64,000 bases of DNA. It comes from Austropuccinia psidii (taxonomy: Eukaryota; Basidiomycota; Pucciniomycetes; Pucciniales; Sphaerophragmiaceae). Shown one piece after another: positions 48,153-57,610 of this stretch; the stretch's first letter is position 1, and each line of letters starts with the position of its first letter. Made by a program: the position numbers and the translations under genes. Under the pieces are notes generated by a model. It saw nothing but the letters and a program-made list of their open reading frames with translations, searched no databases and was not told where the DNA came from. The stretch spans positions 14,909,975 to 14,973,974 of the forward strand of contig JALGQZ010000011.1 of NCBI GenBank assembly GCA_023105745.1, read 5' to 3'.

Positions 48153-50008
48153 TGTGGGAACTCCTTTTGGTGTGGGATGAAATAAAGCAGTACCTTGAGG
48201 GGGAAATTATTGGTAAGTCTGTTTTGAATTTCAGAATTGTCCAATAACCATGGGTGCTAAGGTGTATTAGCTGCCCCTCTAAATAATACTGAATAGTCAG
48301 CCTACAGAGAATCACAAAATAAAATAAGATTTGTGGCTTTAACAGATAGAGAAGACTTATCAGCAGTCTCTCAATCAGACCTATCAATAACACTAAAGTA
48401 AAATTTTTATTTAAAACTAAAAATTTCTGATAAAATAAAGACTAAGATTTTTTTTTTATTATTTTAATAAAAGTAATTATAATATATATATATATTTTTT
48501 GGTTTTCTGTTATTTTAATAAAAGTAATAGGAATATCTTTTTTTTGGGTTTTATGATAATTATAATGATTTTTTTAGATTAATACTAATAATAAGACTAC
48601 TTGATATTCTTCTTTTTATATTTTTTCAATGTTGAGTTTATATCACTACTTCTTTTCTTTTAATGACACTAAGCCACTGAGCAACGCACTGAGCTTTTAC
48701 TATGTCAATACTACTATTCTTCAACAATACTAAGCTACTGAGCAAGGCTACTGAGCTTTTACTACTAAAACACTACTACTATTCTAGATATCCTGCTAGT
48801 TCAGGGATGGTTGTGATCCTGGTTAGTGGGAACTTGTTCCATGATGATGGGAAAAATGAGGGAGAGAGGACCTCGATTTATAGCTTTTAGGCCTCCATAG
48901 AGCTTCTCAAAACAGGGTACTTAGAAAAAATCATAGTTGAGAGGTTTTAGCTAGTAAGACCTGTAGTTTTGGTGTAGCAACGTGTTTTCTGAGAGAATTA
49001 TGCTGGTGGTGCTTTTTCTTATCAAAGTCATGTGATGTATTTGAGATAATTTGGCTGGTGAGATTTTCTTGAAGGTGGGGAAAGTATTTTTTTGTTTCTA
49101 TTTTTATGTATGTTATGAGAGAATTATGCTGGTGGTTCTTTTCCTTATCAAAATCATGTGATGTATTTGAGATAATTTGGCTGGTGGTATTTTCTTTTTA
49201 TCAGAGTCATGTGAGGTCATTGAGATAATATGGCTGGTAATGTTTTCTTGAAGGTGGGGAAAGTATTTTTTGTTTCTATTTTTTACGTATGTTATGAGAG
49301 AATCATCCTGGTGGTTCTTTTCCTTATCAAAATCATGTGATGTGTTTGAGATAATTTGGCTGGTTATGTTTTCTTTTTGTTGACTTTGTTACGTATTTTC
49401 TGGGAGAATTATGCTGGTGGTGCTTTTTCTTATCAAAATCATGTGATGTGTTTGAGATAATTTGGCTGGTGGGATTTTCTTTTTGCCAAAAAAGTGGAGA
49501 AAATACAGCTCCTGACAATTGAACTGTCTTCTAGTCATATGATATATATGAGAAAATTATGCTGGTGTTTCTGTTTTAGTATTGTATCATTTCATATGGA
49601 GATTTCATCATTTCTATCAAGTTTGATGCATGTTATTATTACTAAAGAAGCATTTGTTCTTGGAAAATATATTGTAATTTTATGCATAGCCTTGAGGTAT
49701 TTCTTCTTTAAATTGAATCAAGGTGGGGAAAATACATCTTCTGATGCTTTGGTCCATCTTCATATACCTTTATTTAAATTAACTGCCTTTAATGACGTAA
49801 TTTGTTATTGATGATGCAATAAGGTGGATAAATTCTTTGATACTATACTGTTTTGATAAGATCTTGAGGCTGTTTATTGTATATTTCTTTTTGAAATTCG
49901 TAATTGTAATGTGTAAATTTGTTTTGCGTAATTCTTTTTATCATCATTTTTTTTTCTTTTGTTTTATTGGTAAGCTTGAAACTGGTACTAATGGTATGGA
50001 ATACCACA
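48153..50008 (-). repeat. 5' LTR of the Ty3-type element
   Basis: 1,856 bp, TGTGGGAAC...ATACCACA, the partner of 31011-32925. It has one copy fewer of the 59-bp unit near 48705-48770, which accounts for the length difference of 59 bases. The other differences are scattered single substitutions, so the element is fairly young despite its nested insertions. Confidence 0.9.
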
Positions 50009-50058
50009 ACGTATGGCAATCAACACATCAGCAAAAGTTCTGATAAGGGTCATAGTTC

Positions 50059-50409
50059 TGTCAAGAATCAAGCCATGATGAGCTTAGGTTAGTCAATCCT
50101 ACCTCAACAACACACCTGCCATAGGCAGCATGGCATGGTCCAGAAACTAACTCTGAACCATACCTTTAGACCAAGATCTCACGAGTTACAAGTCCGTTGA
50201 CATTGCCTAGCAATGTGAACAATGCTCGTACAAAATCCTGTAATAAAGAATATAAAAAGGCCCTCCTTCATGGAAAGGAGGAGCCACAAGGACTACAGGG
50301 GAGTCTAAATCAAATACACATTTATTGTACTTTAGATAAACCTTTTTGTAAAAGCTTTACCTTTGTAAAAAGCCTCTTGCTATAAAATAAAAACTTCCAT
50401 ACTTCAACA
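50059..50409 (+). repeat. Copia-A 5' LTR
   Basis: TGTCAAGAATC...ACTTCAACA. It differs from the 3' LTR by scattered substitutions and lacks a roughly 10-bp segment (CGTATGAGTAG) found there near 59715. Confidence 0.92.
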
Positions 50410-50431
50410 GATTTACAGTCTTGAGATTCTC
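50410..50431 (+). other. Copia-A primer-binding site complementary to the tRNA-Tyr anticodon arm
   Basis: GATTTACAGTCTTGAG directly follows the LTR. Its complement contains GACTGTAAATC, the anticodon loop and stem of tRNA-Tyr(GUA). Confidence 0.6.
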
Positions 50432-50468
50432 TTATATATATATATATTACAAATAAAAAAAACCAACA

Positions 50469-51360
50469 ATGATTGACAAACCACTTGATGTTAAGGATAT
50501 CTTGACAATTCCAATACTCGACGGAACCAAATATGGTCACTGGCAAATGTGTATGAAAATTCACCTAAGGTCCAAAGACTTACTTGAAGTCTGCAAGAAA
50601 TCGGTGCCTTCAGATTCCTCCACCAGTGCAGTAAACAAATGGACTAGAGCCAGCTTTGAAGCCATCAATCTGATCACGACAAGAATACCAGAAAGGGTCT
50701 TCACAGAAGTAATTAATTATGAAACCATTGAGAATAGTCAGAAGCTTTGGTCCAAAATTTCAGAACAATATGCATCCAAAAGAGCTGTCAACAGAGGTCA
50801 AGTTTGGATGGACTGGCAGCAATGTTTTTATGACGGAAACCTACAAGGTTATATTGATACGTGCCAAAAACTGATTATGGAACTGGATGCTGTTAGCATC
50901 GTCATACTTGCTATTAGGAAAACTGGGAGGAAACTATCATCTCAGTCAATTTGTTGAAAGCTTGATCTTCAACAAAGATATCATTGAGAAGCCACAATCC
51001 ATTTTATCAAGGCTTCAAGATTTTGCCAGTAATAACCAACATGCAAGTCATGGAAAAGAAACAACGTCAAATGCATTAACTAAATCTCTGGATGAACCGC
51101 ACAAAATAATCTATTACTGCAGCAATGGCAAGCACAACAACAAGTGCACCACACACAGAAAAGCCAAATGTTGGTCAGAAAACCCACACTTAAGACCTAA
51201 TAGAAAGGATAAGAAATGCAAGAACAATCCTGCTGTGCACCTATCCATGGTTCAGGCCTTAATGACACTCTCAACAACAGAACAACCTTCATCCAATCAA
51301 ATTTCCATTGACTTTGGTGCTAGGCACCACATGTTTAACTCTGCAAAATTCTTCACCTGA
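50469..51360 (+). pseudogene. Copia-A gag and protease start, broken
   Basis: From ATG 50469: PILDGTKYGHWQMCMKIHLRSKDLLEVC and ISEQYASKRAVNRG, the usual Gag of rust Copia elements. The frame shifts near 50890 into a frame containing YYCSNGKHNNKCTTH..CW (zinc-knuckle-like) and SIDFGARHHMF, where the protease triad D-S-G has become D-F-G. A TGA stops it at 51358. Confidence 0.85.
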
Positions 51361-52478
51361 CAAATCAAACCCATAAGTTCTGAAGTCGGAACAGGTGACA
51401 GCCAGAGTAACTTGAAAGCTTGTGGGATAGATGAAGTACAATTAAGATGTAATGAAAAGACTCTAACACTAGAAAAATGTCTTTTCGTTCCAAAATTAAA
51501 ATCTAACCTTATAAGTATGTTAGAGTTGTTCAAAAATAGACTTACCGTTCATCAAGAGAACAACACCTTTTCTCTTATCGCTAATGGGAAGACATTACTC
51601 AATGGAGAAATCATTAATTGTCTAATGAATATCAAATATGACCTACCAACAACTTTTCTCACGACTTCAAGTGGGACTCTGCCTTGGCACAGTAGACTAG
51701 GACACCCTGGACCAGCCGTTCTTAAAATTCTAGGTCTATCAAGCACAGAAACCCCATGTTTAATATGTGAAACAAATAAATCTCACCGTTTAGCTTTTAA
51801 TCACCACTTCACCTCAGCTAGCAAATCCATGGATTCAATCCACATAAATGTGGTAGGACCAATCACCCCACCTCTGATATCTGGGTTCAAATACCGGCTT
51901 ACAATTATTGACCAATCAACATCTTTTAAAATAATAGAATTTTTAAAAGAAAAATCTGAGAGTCTTGACCAATTTGTCATTGCCAAAAACTACATGGAAA
52001 ATCAACAGGATAAAAAGATAAAGAAACTAACCTCAGATCAGGGAGGTGAGTTCTTAAATGAAAAATTTAAAAGATTAGCTGCAAACTGTGGTTTCGTACA
52101 CATATTTTCACCTCCTGAGACTCCTGAGCACAATGGCTATGCAGAAAGGTGTAATCACACCATTCTTGAAAAAGCCAGGTGTTTAATGGGTGCTGCTAAC
52201 TTGCCAAACCAATATTGGGCCAAAGCAATCAATACAGCTGTCTTTCTTTCAAATATGTCACCCACTCCATCAAGAGGAAACAAAACACCCTATCAGCTAT
52301 GGAGCAACAATCCCCCCAGACTAAGCAGGTTTAGAATATTTGGGTGTCGTGAAGTAATCTATAACTTGAAGAGTAGGCATAGTTGGAAACTTGCTCCCCC
52401 CGGTCAAGAAGGTGTTTTGCTAGGTTTTCAAAATTAAAATACCTCTTATCAAATATTAGGCTTATCCGATCTAAAGGT
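51361..52478 (+). pseudogene. Copia-A protease remainder and integrase, broken
   Basis: HSRLGHPGPAVLKILGL with CLICETNK is the pre-integrase zinc region. HINVVGP replaces HIDLVGP, so the first catalytic Asp of the integrase is Asn. SDQGGEF and PEHNGYAER keep the second Asp and the Glu. The frame ends at GFQN with a TAA (52435), then runs open to the Copia-B insertion. The enzyme would have pasted element DNA into the genome. Confidence 0.87.
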
Positions 52479-53036
52479 TGTTGAGAATTGATGCTCATGC
52501 GCGTGCGTCAATCAAATTCATGCGCATGTGCTCTTAGCACCAATCATGTGAATGTGCTCTCAACCGAAGGACGACAGTCAATTATGACATCATGATCAAC
52601 TGGCCTTTATGCCCCTGCTGTTAGCTACTTAAGAAAGCTCCTCCTCACCGTTCCTTTTGTTCCCTTTTCCTCGGAGAACTCCTTCGTTAAGCTACTGTAG
52701 ATAATTTTCTTTATTAAATTACCGTAGCCAATTCTTCTCTTAACTTTCATCTTATTATTCCTGTTCTCCCCGGTACAAGCCACCGTAAAAGTGCTCCATC
52801 ACTTTTTGAGGAGTAGCCAGGTAATGCTACTTCCACTTAAGCACAACAGTATTGACAAACTTATTAAATACTCTTATTATAGATTAGAATTTAGATACTT
52901 CTTACTTGACCATTCACTCAGTAAAATTTTAGATTACAGTGCTGTCCACCTTTAGGTAGATCTCATTTTGTCTTTGTTAAAATACAGCGTATGATCATTG
53001 AAATAACAAACCCCACCTTTAATTTGGTTTCTTACA
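52479..53036 (+). repeat. Copia-B 5' LTR
   Basis: TGTTGAGAATTGATGC...TTTCTTACA. It contains repeated TTCATGCGCATGTGCTC-like blocks near its start. 558 bp, the same length as the 3' LTR. Confidence 0.96.
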
Positions 53037-53060
53037 GATTTACAGTCTCGAGGCTCTATC
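53037..53060 (+). other. Copia-B primer-binding site complementary to the tRNA-Tyr anticodon arm
   Basis: GATTTACAGTCTCGAGGCTC follows the LTR. Its complement reads ...GAGCCTCGAGACTGTAAATC, which fits the end of a D arm, the anticodon stem CGAGA and the loop CTGTAAA of tRNA-Tyr(GUA). Confidence 0.65.
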
Positions 53061-53102
53061 AAACCATCAATACGGTGGACAACACCTCTCAAATACGACA
53101 AA

Positions 53103-53825
53103 ATGTCAGACAAAGAACTTAAGGACAATAGCAATATTCCCATACTAAATGGGACAAACTATAGTGAATGGTACAGACGTACTCGAATTTATCTGCGGTC
53201 AAAAGACCTGCTGGATGTCTGTTTAAATAGTATCCCACCAGAAGCCACACCTGCCATCGTCAACAAATGGAAGAAAGCAAGCTGTGATGCTGTCAGCTTT
53301 ATCTCCAGTAAAATAGATCCCTCCGTATTCATAGAGGTCGTTGATGATGAGACCATGGAAGACTCCCATCTCCTCTGTGAAAAGATAAATGAGCAGTATG
53401 CCTCAAAAACGGCTATAAATCGTGGTCGTGTGGTGATGAATTGGGTGTCAATTGCCTACAAAGGTAATCTGGATGAATTCATTAAAAAATGTCGACAATC
53501 ACTCGTTGATATTGCCTCAGTAAACATCAAAATTCCTCCTGATGTACTGTCGTACATGATCCTTGGAAAATTATGTGATCATACAAGCATGTATCATCTA
53601 GCCGATAGTTTAGCTATGAGTACAGAAGCGACTGAAAATCCCTCAGAAACTCTGAATCGGCTGCAAAATTATGCAAGACATCTCAAATCTAAACAAAAAA
53701 CGCATAAGGATGAACAGCAGAGCACAGCACTAGTCTCTAGCAGCTCAAACCACCCTAGCCGTCTGGTGTACTACTGTGCTAATGGAGTACACAATCCACT
53801 TAACACCACTCACAAACCTAATTGA
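53103..53825 (+). CDS. Copia-B Gag
   Basis: 240 residues from ATG 53103. It has PILNGTNYSEWYRRTRIYLRSKDLLDVC near the N-terminus, then INEQYASKTAINRGRVV and YMILGKLCDH. The end, YYCANGVHNPLNTTHKPN, leads into an in-frame TGA, where Copia-A continues into KCW. Gag forms the particle that holds element RNA and enzymes. The stop falls inside the zinc-knuckle-like stretch, before the last Cys. The reading frame continues open behind it (CYVEFPHLRPKKK) into pol. Confidence 0.9.
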   Translation: MSDKELKDNSNIPILNGTNYSEWYRRTRIYLRSKDLLDVCLNSIPPEATPAIVNKWKKASCDAVSFISSKIDPSVFIEVVDDETMEDSHLLCEKINEQYASKTAINRGRVVMNWVSIAYKGNLDEFIKKCRQSLVDIASVNIKIPPDVLSYMILGKLCDHTSMYHLADSLAMSTEATENPSETLNRLQNYARHLKSKQKTHKDEQQSTALVSSSSNHPSRLVYYCANGVHNPLNTTHKPN

Positions 53826-56800
53826 TGCTATGTTGAATTTCCACACTTACGACCAAAAAAGAAAAGTGAAAAGGATGAGCGGTCAAATTCTTCTCCGTCG
53901 ACTCATCTCTCAGCCGCTCACACGCTTATGACTTGTTCCTCAAAGTCATTGTGCAAAATCATCATAGACAGTGCCGCCACACATCATATGTTCAACAATA
54001 AACTCATCTTTGGCAATCTGGAACAATGCAAACCTTTTGTCATATCAACTGGTGATCCTGCGAGTAACCTGCTTGCTGAAGGGAGAGGATCTATTGATCT
54101 TCACGTGAATGGAAAATCGTTACATCTAGAAAGCTGTCTTTACGTTCCCCGGATCTCTCACAATCTTGTTAGCATGATACAATTGCTCAAAGATTCAATA
54201 ACTATTGAGAAGCTGGCAGAAGATAGATTCCAGATGATAATAAACCATGATACGACAATAACTGGTCAAGTCGTCAATGGATTAATGTCAATAGTTCACA
54301 CTGAACCCAGAGCATTCATTTCGACCGGTGACATCTGGCACTACAGGCTCGGGCATCCATCTAATCAAGCGATAAAAATGCTGGGACTGCCACCCTCCTC
54401 CAGTACATGCGAAACATGCATGATGGGTAAATCGACCCTTTTACCTTTCTCCAGCAGTTTTGAAAAGGTTTACAAACCTCTTGAATGTGTGCATATAGAC
54501 TTAGTTGGACCAATCACTCCACAATCAAACAGTGGATATCGTCATTTTATGACTATAGTTGATCAATTCACTGCTTTTAAATTCGTAAAATTTTTAAAAA
54601 CAAAAGATGAAGCATTCAAAGAATTTTTGGAGTGGAAAACCTATGCAGAAAATTTTCAGTCTCTCAAAATAAAAAAACTTGTTAGCGATAGAGGTGGTGA
54701 ATTTGAAAATAAAAACTTCTCAGAATTGGCCGCATCCTGTGGCTTTGTTCATCTATTCGCACCAACCTCAACCCCTGAACACAATGGTTTTGCTGAACGT
54801 GAAAATCGTACCATACTCGACAAAGCAAGATGTTTGTTACTAACTTCAAAACTGCCCAGATCATACTGGGCTGAAGCAGTGAATACTGCTTCTTTCTTAT
54901 CAAACTTGATGCCCACACCATCTAGAGACAATCTTTCTCCCTTCTCGGCATGGTCTTCAAAGCCTAGTCGAATCAAAAGATTGAAAACCTTTGGCTGCAA
55001 AGCCTTCATTCTGGTCCACAAAAACAAAAGAGAATGGAAGTTATCTCCAACAAGTGAAGAAGGAATCTTACTAGGCTTCGTTAATGATAACTCAGCCTAC
55101 AAAATTCTTTGTATAAGGGACAAGGCAGTGATAATCACAAGGCACGCATTATTCGTCGAAGACAGTTTTCCCTCCCTTGCTTCAAAACCTAACATCCATG
55201 ATTGTTCCAGATGGGTAGATATTGAACAAGAGGACGATGAAGCATTCTTCGATTGTGAAGACATCGAATCTGAACACACCAATGATACAAGTGACGCTTG
55301 TCAGTTGGATTCCTCACCCTCTGTCGATCAAGCTCCTCAAATTTCTGAAGATCTGAATCCCTGTCATCCCGAGAATCATCGTAGGATAAAAGTTATTGGC
55401 CCTCGGCATCCTACATTGATACATGGAGAGATATCCTCAGAGAATATCTTACCTTACTCGAGAAGACCCAAGGCTTTCGTAGCGTCTGGTCCAACTGACC
55501 CAATCACCTATTCTAAGGCCATCTCTGGGAGCGAATCCTCTCTTTGGCTAGATGCAATCCATCGTGAGTTGAATTCAATGCAAAAGCTGGAAGTCTGGGA
55601 TGTTATCCCTCTGGAGAAGGACTTCAGGCTCGTTGGTACCACATGGGTCTTTAGACGAAAACGCAATGAATTGAACGAAGTCATTGAGTACAAAGCGAGA
55701 TTATGCGCTCAAGGTTTTTCACAAACATTTGGGCAGGACTACTCAAAGACCTTCGCACCTACTGGCCGTCTCCACTCTTTAAGAACTTTAATTGCATTTT
55801 CAGTTGCCCACAAGTTGGATTTCCAACAGTTGGACATTCAAAGTGCCTTCCTGAATGCACCGTTGGATGAGAAAGTCTATCTTTCCATTCCTCAAGGACT
55901 TCCAATGTGTAGAAAAACCCATTGCCTCAAACTCAAAAAAGCTATATACGGTCTCAAGCAGGCTCCTCTCGCCTGGTACAAAAGGTTGACCTCTTGGCTT
56001 GAGGGCTCAGGCTTCAATGCCTCCGCCTCTGATCCGTGTGTATTCTTTCGAAAAACTCATCCTCCAATCTGGCTCTTCTTTCACGTTGATGATATCGCAG
56101 TCTTTGGAAGCAATATATTTTCTTTCAAAGAGGACATAAGAAAGGAGTTTGAGGTGAAAGATCTCGGCAAAGCTGACCTGATGCTTGGCATCAAATTATT
56201 CCACGCTGACAATGGTATAATCCTATCTCAAGCCCATTATGTGGAATCAGTTCTGGCACTGTACGGAATGGAAGAATGCAGACCGATGATGACACCGATG
56301 GTTCCAAACTCTCACCTAGAAGAAAGTACTGTGGAAGAATGCAGTCGATTTGAAGCCCTGGGTACCAATTATAGGAGTGCGATAGGCAGTCTGAACTATC
56401 TCAGTGCGGCCACACGACCAGACATTTCCTTTGCTGTCAGTTCTCTGTCTCAGTTCCTCGAGAAGCCTGGGATTTGTCACTGGAACGCCTTCCTTCACGT
56501 CCTACGCTATCTCAGGGGAACTGCTGATTACAGTCTGCACTACGCAGCTGATGGAGTTGGTGATCTCTGTGCTTACTCAGACGCTGATTGGGGAAATTGC
56601 AGGCAGACACGGCGCTCAATCACCGGTTTCGTGATCTCCTTCAAAGACTGTCTGGTTGTCTGGAAGACTCGCAAACAACCTTCAGTCTCTCTGTCTACAG
56701 CAGAAGCTGAGTACAAGGCACTGACGGACTTAAGCACTGAGGTGCTGTGGTTGCGACAATTTGTAAAGGAGCTTTCCTTATGTGACCTGGATGGGCCGAC

Positions 56801-57065
56801 TGTCATCTTCGACGACAATCAGGGTTGTATTAGCACGGCAAATAGTGACAGTAACTCCAACACCCGTCGCATGAAGCACGTGGATATCCAACTTCATTTT
56901 ATCAGAGAGGTAATTCGGAATGGGCTAATAAAAGTGACCTACATTCCATCGGACAAAATGCTGGCGGATTTTATGACCAAGTCGGTGTGCAGGCCTGCGC
57001 TTGCAAAGTGTCTTAGAGCCCTTAGTGTCCTCAGTGTGAGAGCAAGGGGGGATGTTGAGAATTGA
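53826..57065 (+). CDS. Copia-B Pol: protease, integrase, reverse transcriptase, RNase H
   Basis: An open frame continues from the TGA; the first ATG is at 53928 (1,045 residues). In that numbering: protease IIDSAATHHMF near 14 (DSAA where DSGA is usual); pre-integrase HYRLGHP near 137 with CETCMMGK; integrase Asp in HIDLVGP near 190, Asp in SDRGGEF near 252 and Glu in PEHNGFAER near 282; reverse transcriptase from VGTTWVF near 568 with QLDIQSAFLNAPL and FFHVDDIAVFG near 718; RNase H with YSDADWGN near 883, LSTAEAEYKAL and IFDDNQGC near 960; end MLADFMTKSV. All enzymes for copying and inserting the element are present. No frameshift is seen. Only the upstream TGA and the protease Gly-to-Ala change are suspect. 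Confidence 0.93.
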   Translation, partial: CYVEFPHLRPKKKSEKDERSNSSPSTHLSAAHTLMTCSSKSLCKIIIDSAATHHMFNNKLIFGNLEQCKPFVISTGDPASNLLAEGRGSIDLHVNGKSLHLESCLYVPRISHNLVSMIQLLKDSITIEKLAEDRFQMIINHDTTITGQVVNGLMSIVHTEPRAFISTGDIWHYRLGHPSNQAIKMLGLPPSSSTCETCMMGKSTLLPFSSSFEKVYKPLECVHIDLVGPITPQSNSGYRHFMTIVDQFTAFKFVKFLKTKDEAFKEFLEWKTYAENFQSLKIKKLVSDRGGEFENKNFSELAASCGFVHLFAPTSTPEHNGFAERENRTILDKARCLLLTSKLPRSYWAEAVNTASFLSNLMPTPSRDNLSPFSAWSSKPSRIKRLKTFGCKAFILVHKNKREWKLSPTSEEGILLGFVNDNSAYKILCIRDKAVIITRHALFVEDSFPSLASKPNIHDCSRWVDIEQEDDEAFFDCEDIESEHTNDTSDACQLDSSPSVDQAPQISEDLNPCHPENHRRIKVIGPRHPTLIHGEISSENILPYSRRPKAFVASGPTDPITYSKAISGSESSLWLDAIHRELNSMQKLEVWDVIPLEKDFRLVGTTWVFRRKRNELNEVIEYKARLCAQGFSQTFGQDYSKTFAPTGRLHSLRTLIAFSVAHKLDFQQLDIQSAFLNAPLDEKVYLSIPQGLPMCRKTHCLKLKKAIYGLKQAPLAWYKRLTSWLEGSGFNASASDPCVFFRKTHPPIWLFFHVDDIAVFGSNIFSFKEDIRKEFEVKDLGKADLMLGIKLFHADNGIILSQAHYVESVLALYGMEECRPMMTPMVPNSHLEESTVEECSRFEALGTNYRSAIGSLNYLSAATRPDISFAVSSLSQFLEKPGICHWNAFLHVLRYLRGTADYSLHYAADGVGDLCAYSDADWGNCRQTRRSITGFVISFKDCLVVWKTRKQPSVSLSTAEAEYKALTDLSTEVLWLRQFVKELSLCDLDGPTVIFDDNQGCISTANSDSNSNTRRMKHVDIQLHFIREVIRNGLIKVTYIPSDKMLADFMTKSVCRPALAKCLRALSVLSVRARGDVEN

Positions 57066-57610
57066 TGCTCATGCGCGTGCGTCAATCAAATTCATGCGCA
57101 TGTGCTCTTAGCACCAATCATGTGAATGTGCTCTCAACCGAAGGACGACAGTCAATTATGACATCATGATCAACTGGCCTTTATGCCCCTGCTGTTAGCT
57201 ACTTAAGAAAGCTCCTCCTCACCGTTCCTTTTGTTCCCTTTTCCTCGGAGAACTCCTTCGTTAAGCTACTGTAGATAATTTTCTTTATTAAATTACCGTA
57301 GCCAATTCTTCTCTTAACTTTCATCTTATTATTCCTGTTCTCCCCGGTACAAGCCACCGTAAAAGTGCTCCATCACTTTTTGAGGAGTAGCCAGGTAATG
57401 CTACTTCCACTTAAGCACAACAGTATTGACAAACTTATTAAATACTCTTATTATAGATTAGAATTTAGATACTTCTTACTCAACCATTCACTCAGTAAAA
57501 TTGTAGATTACAGTGCTGTCCACCTTTAGGTAGATCTAATTTTGTCTTTGTTAAAATACAGCGTATGATCATTGAAATAACAAACCCCACCTTTAGTTTG
57601 GTTTCTTACA
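57053..57610 (+). repeat. Copia-B 3' LTR
   Basis: 558 bp, a near-identical copy of 52479-53036. Differences are a CTTG/CTCA change, two single changes near 57500-57530 and one near the end. Pol overlaps its first bases. Confidence 0.96.

Larger units (their letters stand above)
31011..50008 (-). mobile_element. Ty3-type LTR retrotransposon with gag and protease but no reverse transcriptase (nested host)
   Basis: Two long direct repeats start TGTGGGAAC and end ATACCACA (31011-32925 and 48153-50008). ACGT flanks both sides as a 4-bp target duplication. Coding runs on the minus strand: gag, zinc knuckle, aspartic protease, and at the far end only the integrase C-terminus. After subtracting CACTA-3 and the TGTCAG element, about 11 kb remains, but only repeats lie where reverse transcriptase, RNase H and the integrase core should be. 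It therefore looks like a deletion derivative that makes Gag-protease and depends on a relative for the rest. Confidence 0.85.
52479..57610 (+). mobile_element. Copia-B, young, nearly intact Ty1/copia LTR retrotransposon
   Basis: The element is 5,132 bp. LTRs of 558 bp each (52479-53036 and 57053-57610) differ at only about five positions. AAGGT flanks both sides (52474-52478 and 57611-57615). It carries gag (53103-53825) and pol (53928-57065) in one frame, separated by a single in-frame TGA. A polypurine tract AGCAAGGGGGGA stands directly before the 3' LTR. Near-identical LTRs and the intact pol frame mark it as the youngest large insertion in the window. Confidence 0.97.

Noticed and set aside
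54682..56818. Antisense frames of 60-92 residues
   Set aside because: They are shadows of the Copia-B pol frame.
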